DNA from: Nonomuraea solani
Lineage (GTDB): Bacteria > Actinomycetota > Actinomycetes > Streptosporangiales > Streptosporangiaceae
NCBI RefSeq assembly: GCF_900108335.1
Contig: NZ_FNVT01000005.1
Location: forward strand, 496,001 to 560,000
Length of the DNA: 64,000 bases
Direction of reading: 5' to 3'
The notes under the pieces are model-generated. The model had not been told where the DNA came from and did no database searches. It saw only the letters and a program-made list of their open reading frames with translations. The first letter of the stretch is position 1; every line of letters starts with the position of its first letter. Of this stretch, positions 15,906-23,527 are shown in pieces. The translations under genes were made by a program, and so were the position numbers.

Positions 15906-17330
15906 GTGTTCAACTCCGCCGACGACGTCCTGAAGTTCATCAGTGACGAAGGGGTGCAGTTCGTCGATGTCAGGTTCACCGACCTGCCGGGGACGACGCA
16001 CCACTTCACCTTCCCGGTTGAAAACTTCAGCGCGAGCGTCTTCACCGATGGACTCATGTTCGACGGCTCGTCGATCCGCGGTTTCCAAGCGATCCACGAG
16101 TCCGACATGCTCCTGCTGCCCGACCCGTCCAGCGCCGTGGTGGACCCGTTCCGCCAGCACAAGACGCTCAACCTGAACTTCTTCGTGCACGATCCGCTGA
16201 CCGGCGAGGCCTACAGCCGCGACCCGCGCAACGTCGCGCGCAAGGCGGAGGAGTTCCTCAAGGGCACCGGCATCGCCGACACGGTCTACTTCGGCCCCGA
16301 GGCCGAGTTCTACATCTTCGACGACGTGCGCTTCGAGACGCGCGAAAACGCCGGCTACTACTACATCGACTCCATCGAGGGCGCCTGGAACACCGGCAAG
16401 GCGACCGAGGGCGGCAACCTGGGCTACAAGCCGCGCTACAAGGGCGGCTACTTCCCGGTCCCGCCGATGGACCATTTCACCGACCTGCGCTCGGAGATGG
16501 TCCGCAACCTCATCGAGTGCGGCATCGACGTCGAGATGCAGCACCATGAGGTCGGCACGGCCGGTCAGGCGGAGATCGACTTCAAGTTCGGCACGCTGCT
16601 CAAGACCGCCGACAACCTGATGCTCTACAAGTACGTCATCAAGAGCACGGCCCTCGAATACGGCCACACGGTGACGTTCATGCCCAAGCCGATCTTCGGG
16701 GACAACGGCTCCGGCATGCACTGCCACCAGTCGCTGTGGAAGGACGGCTCGCCGCTCTTCTACGACGAGGTCGGCTACGCGGGCCTGTCCGACACGGCCC
16801 GCTACTACATCGGCGGCCTGCTCAAGCACGCGCCGTCGCTGCTGGCCTTCACCAACCCGACGGTCAACTCCTACCACCGCCTGGTTCCCGGCTACGAGGC
16901 CCCGGTCAACCTGGTCTACTCGCAGCGCAACCGCTCGGCCTGCGTGCGCATCCCGATCACGGGCTCCAACCCGAAGGCCAAGCGCATCGAGTTCCGCGTG
17001 CCCGACCCGTCGTGCAACCCGTACTTCGCGTTCGCGGCGATGCTGATGGCCGGCATCGACGGCATCCGCAACAAGATCGAGCCGCCGGAGCCGGTCGACA
17101 AGGACCTCTACGAGCTTCCCCCGGAGGAGGCCCGCCAGGTGCCGCAGGTGCCCGGCTCCCTGCCCGAGGTGCTGACGGCGCTGGAGGAGGACCACGACTA
17201 CCTGCTCGAAGGCGGCGTCTTCACGCCTGACCTGATCGAGACGTGGATCGCGTACAAGCGGGAGAACGAGGTCGACCCGATCCGGCTGCGGCCGCACCCG
17301 CACGAGTTCGAGCTCTACTACGACGTGTGA
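15906..17330 (+). CDS. glnA: Type I glutamine synthetase
   Basis: GlnA makes glutamine from glutamate, ammonia and ATP as a cytosolic dodecamer. The 474-residue protein has the beta-grasp domain (FVDVRFTDLPGTTHHFTFPV, MFDGSSIRGF), the metal/ATP site motifs (FGPEAEFYIFD, GSGMHCHQSLW, NRSACVRIP) and the adenylylation loop KDLYELPPEE with Y402, the target of GlnE, marking the beta subtype. GTG 15906 is chosen because GGGAGG lies seven bases upstream; the frame is open further 5' but runs over the GlnR box. Control is expected by GlnR at transcription and by GlnE (gene at 28.7 kb) on the protein. Confidence 0.97.
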   Translation: MFNSADDVLKFISDEGVQFVDVRFTDLPGTTHHFTFPVENFSASVFTDGLMFDGSSIRGFQAIHESDMLLLPDPSSAVVDPFRQHKTLNLNFFVHDPLTGEAYSRDPRNVARKAEEFLKGTGIADTVYFGPEAEFYIFDDVRFETRENAGYYYIDSIEGAWNTGKATEGGNLGYKPRYKGGYFPVPPMDHFTDLRSEMVRNLIECGIDVEMQHHEVGTAGQAEIDFKFGTLLKTADNLMLYKYVIKSTALEYGHTVTFMPKPIFGDNGSGMHCHQSLWKDGSPLFYDEVGYAGLSDTARYYIGGLLKHAPSLLAFTNPTVNSYHRLVPGYEAPVNLVYSQRNRSACVRIPITGSNPKAKRIEFRVPDPSCNPYFAFAAMLMAGIDGIRNKIEPPEPVDKDLYELPPEEARQVPQVPGSLPEVLTALEEDHDYLLEGGVFTPDLIETWIAYKRENEVDPIRLRPHPHEFELYYDV

Positions 17331-17436
17331 CCGAGCGGCTTCCCGGCCTCGGCGATCTTGACCGGTAGGGGCGCTGAGCTGGGAAAACATTCTCGCCCTT
17401 GCTCGTTGTCCCTCTCGTCCTCTGACCGAACAGAAC

Positions 17437-17469
17437 GGCCCGGCATCGCGTGACGATGCCGGGCCATTT
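17437..17469 (+). terminator. Intrinsic terminator after glnA
   Basis: GGCCCGGCATCG and CGATGCCGGGCC form a perfect 12-bp stem with a CGTGA loop, followed by ATTTCT. It ends the glnA transcript about 110 bases past the stop codon. Confidence 0.85.
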
Positions 17470-17485
17470 CTGCATGTGAGGAGGC

Positions 17486-17542
17486 TCAGAAGGTGTCGTC
17501 TTGCATCCTCTTGACCATCTTGATCGGGCTTGGCAATGCCAT
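17486..17542 (-). CDS. Possible 18-residue peptide between glnA and gntR
   Basis: On the minus strand an ATG directly beside a 16-bp palindrome opens a short frame reading MALPSPIKMVKRMQDDTF, then TGA. It has no clear ribosome site and may be chance or the remnant of a longer gene. The gap from 17331 to 17678 otherwise holds only the glnA terminator and the palindrome, and is less GC-rich than its surroundings. Confidence 0.2.
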   Translation of the reverse strand: MALPSPIKMVKRMQDDTF

Positions 17543-17557
17543 GTTTACTAGTAAACA
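17542..17557. promoter_or_regulatory. 16-bp perfect palindrome, candidate GntR operator
   Basis: TGTTTACTAGTAAACA is a perfect inverted repeat, AT-rich in a GC-rich neighbourhood, and lies 122 bases upstream of the gntR-type gene. Its form fits operators of GntR regulators of the HutC/KorSA type. Binding is inferred. Confidence 0.5.
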
Positions 17558-17678
17558 ACGCTTCTGGAAGAAGCGAGCACCACCGGACGATCACTGTCAA
17601 GCCCACAGGTGAGAAGCACCGATCGCGCCGCCGTACTACGATCAACGCCAGCCAGAACAGCCCAGCTAAGGAGCACCG

Positions 17679-18380
17679 GTGCCCGTCGTGAGGTTCCCCG
17701 AGGTCCTGACCGACCTCCGGACCAAGATCCTCGACGGCACCCACCCTGCGGGCGAACCGCTTGCGCACACCGAAGACCTGATGCGGACCTATGGCGTCAG
17801 CAGACAGGTCATCACCAACGCCATGCGAGCCCTCAAGGAGGAGGGACTGGTCTGGCGCGTCGCCAATAAGGGCATGATCGTCCTCGGGCCGGCCGTCGTC
17901 ATTCAGATCCCCATGGCCATCGACTTCCGCGACGAGCCCACCGCGTGGGCAGCCGCGTGCCGGCGAGCCGGGACCACTGGCCACCTGACAACCGTCCTTA
18001 GCCGCGCCACACCCGCAACCGAGGAGGTCGCCCACAACCTCCGCCTCCCGGCCAAGGCAAAAGTGATCATCAGCGAGATACGGGGCGAAATCGAAGGGCA
18101 ACTCGTGTGCCTCGACCAGTTGTACTGGTCGAGGGAGCGGCACGACGCCGGCAGCTACGACGTGGAGCGCTCAACGGGCCTTGTGGAACTCCAGACCCGT
18201 GTCCGTCCAGCCGGCCCGAAAGAGGCATTGACCTTCCGGGTCAGCCGTGGCAGCCCGCTGCTCGATCTGACACGCATCACCTGCAACCAGGCTGGCGAGC
18301 CTCTTCAACTGCTGCGCCGGCTGGCCAACCCACAACGGGTGCACATAGTGGATCAGCGGCTGCCGCTCACCTCGCCTTGA
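17679..18380 (+). CDS. GntR-family regulator (HutC/UTRA type)
   Basis: The 233-residue protein has an N-terminal winged helix (about 1-70: VLTDLRTKILDGTHPAGEPL, then EDLMRTYGVSRQVITNAMRALKEEGLV) and a C-terminal UTRA-like ligand domain (about 90-230). The GTG start is set by AAGGAG five bases upstream. Relatives include regulators of integrative plasmids and of metabolism; no integrase or transfer gene is visible here. Composition around it is somewhat lower in GC, which may mark acquisition. It ends 14 bases into the converging amidohydrolase gene. Confidence 0.87.
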   Translation: MPVVRFPEVLTDLRTKILDGTHPAGEPLAHTEDLMRTYGVSRQVITNAMRALKEEGLVWRVANKGMIVLGPAVVIQIPMAIDFRDEPTAWAAACRRAGTTGHLTTVLSRATPATEEVAHNLRLPAKAKVIISEIRGEIEGQLVCLDQLYWSRERHDAGSYDVERSTGLVELQTRVRPAGPKEALTFRVSRGSPLLDLTRITCNQAGEPLQLLRRLANPQRVHIVDQRLPLTSP

Positions 18381-19638
18381 ATGTCACGTCCGAGGACGAC
18401 CTCAAGTTCTGCAAGTGCCCGATGCCAGGGGTAGGTATCGAAGTGGCTTCCTCCGGAGGCTGAGGCGTTCGGCGGGGCAGGCGATGTCCCGCGAGCCAGA
18501 CGCCGGCGATGTCCAGGGTGGCGTCGATGTTCGCGGTCGGGTCGCCGTCCACCAGGAGGAGGTCGGCGCGCAGGCCCGGGGCGATCCTGCCGCGGTCGGT
18601 GAGGGCGAAGCGGGCGGCCGGGGCGGCGGTCGCGGCGGTGAGGGCCTCTGATGGGGTGAGGCCGGCCGCCACCAGGAGGGTCAGTTCGTGGTGGAGGGTG
18701 GCGCCGTGGGCGGTGCCGGGGTTCGAGGCGTCGGAGCCGGCGAGCAGGGTCACGCCCGCGTCCCGCAGCTCCGCGACGGTGCGGGTGGCGACGGCGAGGT
18801 CGTGGCGGGCGCCGTCCGGCAGCGGGAACGAGCCCATGGTGAGCAGGGCGCGGGACGATTCGCTCAGGTACGGTGCCACCCGCGGGTCCCCCGCCAGCCG
18901 CCCGCCCGCGTGCGAGGAGCCGAAGAGCGCGGTCAGCACGGTCAGGGTCGGGATCACCGCCGTGTCGCCGAGCTCGTGGGCGAGTGACGGGTCCGGGCGG
19001 TCCACGAAGACGTGGCCGAGGACGTCCACGCCCGCGCGCAGCGCCTGGCGGGCGGCGGCGGCGGTGAGGGTGTGGGCGATGGCGAGCCTGCCCCGGTCGC
19101 GGGCCGCCGCCACCAGCGCGGCGGCGGTCTCGTCAGCCATCGAGGGGGTGGGGATTCCCGTCGTGGTGCCGTCGTCCAGCATGATCTTGAGGTAGTCGGA
19201 GCCCTCGGCGAACCGGCTCGCGGCGAACGCGTCCGCGTCGTCGGGGCCGGTGAGGGTGGGGAAGGGCGGGTAGAGGCCCATGTCGACCAGGTACCAGCCG
19301 TAGCCGCCGGGGACGGTGGCGGCGGTGCCGGCCGTGCGGAGATCCGCTCTGTACGGGCTCGGGGTGCGGAGGGTGGCGGCCTGGACGGGGTCGGACATCA
19401 GGTCGAGGACGGTGGTCACGCCGAAGAGGGCGGCCTGTTCGAGGTCGCCGGGGAAGACGTGTGCGTGGGCGTCGATCAGGCCGGGGAGCAGGGTCCGCCC
19501 GCGCCCGTCGATCACTTCGGCGGCTTCGGGGGTGGCGTCTTCGCTGACCGAGACGATGACGCCGTCGTCGATCGTGACGTTCGCCGATCTGAGCAGGGTG
19601 TGGCCGGTGAACACTCGGACGTTCTCGAATAACAGCAT
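18367..19638 (-). CDS. Amidohydrolase-superfamily enzyme
   Basis: The 423-residue protein shows the metal-dependent amidohydrolase pattern: beta-sandwich start (MLLFENVRVFTGHTLLRSANV), the metal motif HAHVF in LLPGLIDAHAHVFPG, a lysine in DYLKIMLDDG, histidines in AIAHTLTAAA and LGHVFVD, and a late aspartate in LLAGSDASNPG, followed by GRIAPGLRADLLLVDGDP. It resembles imidazolonepropionase- or prolidase-like hydrolases; substrate unknown. GAGGAG lies five bases before ATG 19638, which decides the start. It is divergent from a TetR gene that probably represses it through two matching operators between them. Confidence 0.9.
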   Translation of the reverse strand: MLLFENVRVFTGHTLLRSANVTIDDGVIVSVSEDATPEAAEVIDGRGRTLLPGLIDAHAHVFPGDLEQAALFGVTTVLDLMSDPVQAATLRTPSPYRADLRTAGTAATVPGGYGWYLVDMGLYPPFPTLTGPDDADAFAASRFAEGSDYLKIMLDDGTTTGIPTPSMADETAAALVAAARDRGRLAIAHTLTAAAARQALRAGVDVLGHVFVDRPDPSLAHELGDTAVIPTLTVLTALFGSSHAGGRLAGDPRVAPYLSESSRALLTMGSFPLPDGARHDLAVATRTVAELRDAGVTLLAGSDASNPGTAHGATLHHELTLLVAAGLTPSEALTAATAAPAARFALTDRGRIAPGLRADLLLVDGDPTANIDATLDIAGVWLAGHRLPRRTPQPPEEATSIPTPGIGHLQNLRSSSDVTFKAR

Positions 19639-19657
19639 GGTTCTCCTCGTGGATATA

Positions 19658-19678
19658 CATACGTGCACGTACGTATCA
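19658..19678. promoter_or_regulatory. TetR operator candidate, copy 1
   Basis: A 21-bp site of form CATAC-n5-CGTACGTAT-n-A lies in the gap between the amidohydrolase and TetR starts. The ends ATAC/GTAT are inverted, giving partial dyad symmetry. The second copy starts exactly 33 bases further on, close to three helical turns. Confidence 0.6.
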
Positions 19679-19690
19679 ATGGTCTTGAAT

Positions 19691-19711
19691 CATACACACG
19701 CGTACGTATGA
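19691..19711. promoter_or_regulatory. TetR operator candidate, copy 2
   Basis: The second site has the same CATAC-n5-CGTACGTAT-n-A form and ends 13 bases before the TetR start codon. Two equal sites in one divergent promoter imply that the TetR protein controls both itself and the amidohydrolase; this is inference from layout. Confidence 0.6.
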
Positions 19712-19723
19712 GAAGGTGCCTTT

Positions 19724-20323
19724 GTGCGACGTACGGCGGAGGAGGCGGCGGAGACGCGGCGGGCGTTGTTGCGGGCGGCGCTGGGCGTGTTCGCGGAGCG
19801 CGGGTACGCGGCCGCCACCCTCGCCGGGATCGCCGCGAGGGCCGGAGTGACCCGGGGCGCGGCGTATCACCACTTCGACGACAAGGCCACGCTCTACCTG
19901 GCGACGATCAGCGAACTCTGGGCGGAGGCGGCCACGCCCGTCTGGGGCACGCTCGACGGCGACGGGCCCGTGGTGGAGCGGCTCAGGCGGTTCCTGGTGG
20001 CGTTCTTCACCGCGCTGGAGCGGGATGCGACGCTGCGGGAGGTGTTCGCGCTGTCGATGCGCAGCGCCGAAGGGATTCCCGAGCTGGAGAGCGGGCTGCG
20101 GGACAAGCGGGTCATGATGGAGGGCTGGAAGCGCGGGCTGATGGAACTGCTCGCCGGGGCGCGGCTGCGCGAGGGGATCTCGGTGGAGGCGGCCGCGCTG
20201 GCGATCATCACGTCCGTGAACGGGACCGCGGCGACGTGGCTGGCCTGCCCCGAACTGTTCTCACCGGCCGCCCAGGCCCCGGCCCTCGCCGAAACGGTCC
20301 TGTACGGCCTCACCTCCCCGTGA
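19724..20323 (+). CDS. TetR-family transcriptional regulator (AcrR-like)
   Basis: The 199-residue protein has the TetR helix-turn-helix at about 10-57 (RRALLRAALGVFAERGYAAATLAGIAARAGVTRGAAYHHFDDK) with the GAAYHHF recognition helix of AcrR-type repressors, then a helical ligand-binding domain. GAAGGTG precedes GTG 19724. It faces away from the amidohydrolase gene across a gap with two matching operators, so it most likely represses that gene and itself, with an amide or drug-like effector that cannot be guessed from sequence. Confidence 0.9.
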   Translation: MRRTAEEAAETRRALLRAALGVFAERGYAAATLAGIAARAGVTRGAAYHHFDDKATLYLATISELWAEAATPVWGTLDGDGPVVERLRRFLVAFFTALERDATLREVFALSMRSAEGIPELESGLRDKRVMMEGWKRGLMELLAGARLREGISVEAAALAIITSVNGTAATWLACPELFSPAAQAPALAETVLYGLTSP

Positions 20324-20385
20324 ACGCGACCCGGGGACCGCACGGGCTGCCCAGCCCCGCGGACACGACACGGGGCCGGGCGGGC

Positions 20386-21090
20386 TCACTCCCCCGTGAA
20401 TGTGAACCTGGGTGCGGATGGGCTCAGGATCGTTGTCTTCGGGGTGACGGGCCAGAGGGTGTTCAGCTCGCCGGACAGGGCCGCCGTCAGGGATTCCATG
20501 TCCTTGGCCGCCGTGTCGTGCAGCGCCTCGGCGACGATCAGGACGTTCGTCGTGGTGTCGCGGACGGCCGACAGGCCGCTCTGACGGTTGCTCCAGCGGC
20601 GGGCGTGGGCCCGCTTCTCGGCGTCGGCGAAGATCACTTCGTGGGCGGGCGGCTGCTCGGTCTCGCCGGAGAAGGTCAGGTACGTCTCGTCGCCGGCGGC
20701 GTACCGGACCTCTATGGAGTGGGCGATCCGGGAGACGTCGAAGACGGCCACCGGGGTGGCGTAGGCGATGGAGATCGCGTTGCACAGGTCGATCAAGGGA
20801 TGGAGGCTCGGCAGCGAACCTTCCTTCCTGAAGCGGCGCAGCAGCGACTCCGAGGCGCAGCGATATTGCGTGGGCTTGAGCCCCATCTTGGAGAAGGCGC
20901 GCCGCCAGGCCTGGATCTCCGGCAGCTCGCTCTCCGAGGACACGGTGGCGAGCCTGGCGGTGGCGAGGTCGTTGTACCTCGCGATCTGGGCGGTCGCGGA
21001 GACGTCGCCGGTGATGCCCTCGGCGTAGAGCACCCCGGGCACGAGCTCGGGAAAGTCTCGCCAGATGTCCTCGGCATGCTGGAAATGCAT
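20386..21090 (-). CDS. B3/4-domain protein
   Basis: The 234-residue protein belongs to the B3/4 domain family related to an editing-like part of phenylalanyl-tRNA synthetase beta (motifs MGLKPTQYRCASESLLRRFRKEG, PLIDLCNAISIAYATPVAVFDVSRI and the late WSNRQSG). Stand-alone members are thought to handle mischarged tRNA or free amino acids, but this is not proven. ATG 21090 is supported by GGAG nine bases upstream. It follows the stop of a truncated MFS frame by only five bases, so it was probably once co-transcribed with that transporter. Confidence 0.82.
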   Translation of the reverse strand: MHFQHAEDIWRDFPELVPGVLYAEGITGDVSATAQIARYNDLATARLATVSSESELPEIQAWRRAFSKMGLKPTQYRCASESLLRRFRKEGSLPSLHPLIDLCNAISIAYATPVAVFDVSRIAHSIEVRYAAGDETYLTFSGETEQPPAHEVIFADAEKRAHARRWSNRQSGLSAVRDTTTNVLIVAEALHDTAAKDMESLTAALSGELNTLWPVTPKTTILSPSAPRFTFTGE

Positions 21091-21095
21091 GGGTC

Positions 21096-21272
21096 TCACT
21101 CCGCGGGTCCGGATCTTTTCCCGAAGCCTACAGCGCCGTGGGTAACGCAGGTCACAGCGGTGAGAATGGCCGCCGTCAGGAGTGGGTCCCGCAGGTGGCC
21201 ACCCAGTACGGCGACGCCGAGGGTGGCGCCCACCTGGCGGACGGCGTTGAGCGCCCCTCCCGCGATGAGCAC
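21096..21272 (-). pseudogene. C-terminal fragment of an MFS transporter
   Basis: In one minus-strand frame, just upstream of the B3/4 gene, the sequence encodes VLIAGGALNAVRQVGATLGV followed by AVLGGHLRDPLLTAAILTAV and a short tail to TGA (21098-21096). This matches the end of an EmrB/QacA-type drug exporter (compare the NTVRQVAGALGVAVLG region of the intact exporter at 58.4 kb). Upstream it runs into a 9-bp tandem repeat and then an in-frame TAG, so about 90 percent of the gene is missing. Confidence 0.75.
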
Positions 21273-21326
21273 CGGAAGCCGGGGAAGCCGGGGAAGCCGG
21301 GGAAGCCGGGGAAGCCGGGGAAGCCG
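21273..21326. repeat. 9-bp tandem repeat, six copies
   Basis: The unit GGGGAAGCC (allowing one change in the first copy) repeats six times between the MFS fragment and the stop codon of the GNAT gene. It marks the breakpoint where the transporter gene was lost, and may have formed by slippage after deletion. Confidence 0.9.
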
Positions 21327-21333
21327 CTACAAG

Positions 21334-21861
21334 CTACGGGCGTTTGAGGCGGTAGACGACGTGGCGCAGGATCGGGCTGTCCTGGGCGAGCCACGGATGG
21401 TCGAAGTCCGCCCCCGCGTCGTACGTCATCCCGATCCGCTCCATCACCGCCCGCGACCGCACGTTCCCCACGGCCGTCATCGAGATGATCTCGGAGAGCC
21501 CCGCCTCCCCGAACCCGAACGCGAGCGCCTGCCGGGCCGCCTCCGTCGCGTACCCCTGCCCCCAAGCCGACCGCTCCAGCCGCCACCCGATCTCCACCGC
21601 CGGCAGGAACGGCGCGTCGAACGTCTGCAGCACCAGCCCCGTGAACCCGAGGAACCGCCCGCTCCCCCGCTCCTCCAGCGCCCACAGCCCGTAGCCGCGC
21701 GCCTCGAAGTCGCGTTCGATCCTGGCCACCATGGCGTCGCTCTGCTCGCGGGTGAGCAGGTTGGGGAAGTGCCGCATCACCTCGGGGTCGGCGTTCAGCG
21801 CGGCGAACGGCGCCCTGTCCTCGTCGCGCCATCGGCGCATGATGAGCCGCTCGGTCTCCAT
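21334..21861 (-). CDS. GNAT N-acetyltransferase (RimJ/RimL type)
   Basis: The 175-residue protein starts METERLIMRRWRDEDRAPFAALNADPEVMRHFP and has the acetyl-CoA loop in WGQGYATEAARQALAFGF, followed by NVRSRAVMERIGM, characteristic of the RimJ/RimL group of GNAT enzymes. Such proteins acetylate N-terminal amines or small molecules; the substrate is unknown. It follows the ABC operon in the same direction, five bases downstream of the ATPase gene, and may be its last cistron. Confidence 0.88.
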   Translation of the reverse strand: METERLIMRRWRDEDRAPFAALNADPEVMRHFPNLLTREQSDAMVARIERDFEARGYGLWALEERGSGRFLGFTGLVLQTFDAPFLPAVEIGWRLERSAWGQGYATEAARQALAFGFGEAGLSEIISMTAVGNVRSRAVMERIGMTYDAGADFDHPWLAQDSPILRHVVYRLKRP

Positions 21862-21866
21862 CCGGC

Positions 21867-22631
21867 TTACAGTACGCGGCTGAGGAACGCCTTGGTCCGC
21901 GGGCTGGCAGGGTTGTCCAGCACGTCGGCGGGGGTGCCGGACTCGACGACGACGCCGTCGTCCATGAACACCACCCGGTCGGCCACCTCCCGCGCGAACC
22001 CGATCTCGTGGGTCACCACGATCATGGTGAGACCGTCCTCGGCCAGGCCCTTCATGGTGGCCAGGACCTCGCCGACGAGTTCGGGGTCGAGCGCGCTGGT
22101 CGGCTCGTCGAACAGCATCAGCTTGGGCCGCATCGCCAGCGCCCTGGCGATGGCGACGCGCTGCTGCTGGCCGCCGGAGAGCTGCCGGGGGTAGCCCTTG
22201 GCCTTGTCCTCCAGGCCCACGCGGCGCAGCAGGGCGTACGCGCGCTCCCTGGCCTCCTCGCGCCGCTCGCCGCGGACGCCGACGGGCGCCTCCATGACGT
22301 TCTGCAGCACGGTGAAGTGCGGGAAGAGGTTGAACTGCTGGAAGACCATGCCGATCTCCCTGCGCTGGCGGGTGACGTCGCGCTTGCGCAGGTGCCGGAC
22401 CCGGCCGCCGGCGGCCTCGAAGCCGATCAGCTCGCCGTCGACGTGGATGGAGCCGCCGTCGATGGTCTCCAGGTGGTTCACGCAGCGCAGGAACGTGGAC
22501 TTGCCCGACCCCGACGGGCCGAGGACGACGACGACCTCCCCTGGTCGTACGTCCAGGTCGATGCCCTTGAGCACTTCGAGGTGGCCGAAGTGCTTGCGTA
22601 CGGCGCGGGCGCGCACCATGGGGACGCTCAC
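21867..22631 (-). CDS. Amino-acid-type ABC transporter, ATP-binding protein
   Basis: The 254-residue ATPase has Walker A (GPSGSGKST), Q-loop region (MVFQQFNLFPHFTVL), signature LSGGQQQR, Walker B (LMLFDEPTSALDP) and the switch histidine (VTHEIGFA), closest to the GlnQ/HisP polar amino-acid importers. It powers uptake through the permease encoded immediately upstream, whose stop it overlaps by four bases (GTGA). It is the fifth gene of a coupled operon that begins with the DHPD-like gene. Confidence 0.94.
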   Translation of the reverse strand: MSVPMVRARAVRKHFGHLEVLKGIDLDVRPGEVVVVLGPSGSGKSTFLRCVNHLETIDGGSIHVDGELIGFEAAGGRVRHLRKRDVTRQRREIGMVFQQFNLFPHFTVLQNVMEAPVGVRGERREEARERAYALLRRVGLEDKAKGYPRQLSGGQQQRVAIARALAMRPKLMLFDEPTSALDPELVGEVLATMKGLAEDGLTMIVVTHEIGFAREVADRVVFMDDGVVVESGTPADVLDNPASPRTKAFLSRVL

Positions 22632-23527
22632 GAGGTCACCCCTCCAGAAGAAGGACGGCGGCGGAAGAGCCAGAAGCCCTGCGGGGCGTTCCTGCGAGTG
22701 CCGCGGGCGTAGTGGCGTTCGATGAACGACTGGCCGACGTACAGAATGGAAGTGATCACCAGATACCAGACGCAGGCCACGATCAGCAGCGGGATGGTCT
22801 GGAAGGTGCGGTTGTAGATGGACTGCACGGTGTAGAGCAGGTCGGCCAGGGCGATGACGCTGACCAGCGACGTGGCCTTCAGCATGCTGATCACCTGGCT
22901 GCCGGTGGGCGGGATGATGAAGCGCATGGCCTGCGGCAGCACGATCCGGCGGAAGGTGCGGGCACTGCCCATGCCGAGCGCGGAGGCCGCCTCGGTCTGG
23001 CCGGGGTCGACCGACATGAGGCCGCCGCGGATGATCTCGGCCATGTACGCGCCCTCGTTCAGCCCGAGCCCGAGGATGGCCGCGAGCAGCGGGGTGATGA
23101 GCACGTTGGTGTCGGCGGACAGGAACGCGGGGCCGAACGGGATGCCGAAGGAGATCTCCGGCAGCAGGTACGACAGGTTGTACCAGAGCACGAGCTGCAC
23201 CAGCACCGGCGTGCCCCGGAAGAACCACACGTAGAGCCCGCAGGCGGCCCTGGCGACCGGGTTCTCCGACAGCCGGCCGATGGCCAGGAGCACTCCGACC
23301 ACGACGCCGACGGCCATGGCGATCACGGTGAGCAGCAGGGTCGTGACGATGCCCTGGCCGATGAGCTGGGCGTTGACGTAGCGGCCGACGACGTCCCACT
23401 GGAAGTTGGGGTTGGTGACCAGCAGGCTGACGAGCTGGGCGGCCAGCACCAGCAGGACGGCCGAGGCGACCCAGCGCAGCGGATGACGGGTGCGGGCGGC
23501 GCCCGCGACGTCGATCTCCGTGCTCAT
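22628..23527 (-). CDS. Amino-acid-type ABC transporter, permease
   Basis: The 299-residue membrane protein has an N-terminal helix (about 19-38) and five further helices of the HisM/GlnP permease fold. The coupling loop reads EIIRGGLMSVDPGQTEAASALGMG, which contacts the ATPase. It ends in a basic cytosolic tail. Its ATG overlaps the stop of the substrate-binding protein gene (ATGA) and its own stop overlaps the ATPase start. One permease gene implies a homodimeric channel. Confidence 0.94.
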   Translation of the reverse strand: MSTEIDVAGAARTRHPLRWVASAVLLVLAAQLVSLLVTNPNFQWDVVGRYVNAQLIGQGIVTTLLLTVIAMAVGVVVGVLLAIGRLSENPVARAACGLYVWFFRGTPVLVQLVLWYNLSYLLPEISFGIPFGPAFLSADTNVLITPLLAAILGLGLNEGAYMAEIIRGGLMSVDPGQTEAASALGMGSARTFRRIVLPQAMRFIIPPTGSQVISMLKATSLVSVIALADLLYTVQSIYNRTFQTIPLLIVACVWYLVITSILYVGQSFIERHYARGTRRNAPQGFWLFRRRPSSGGVTS

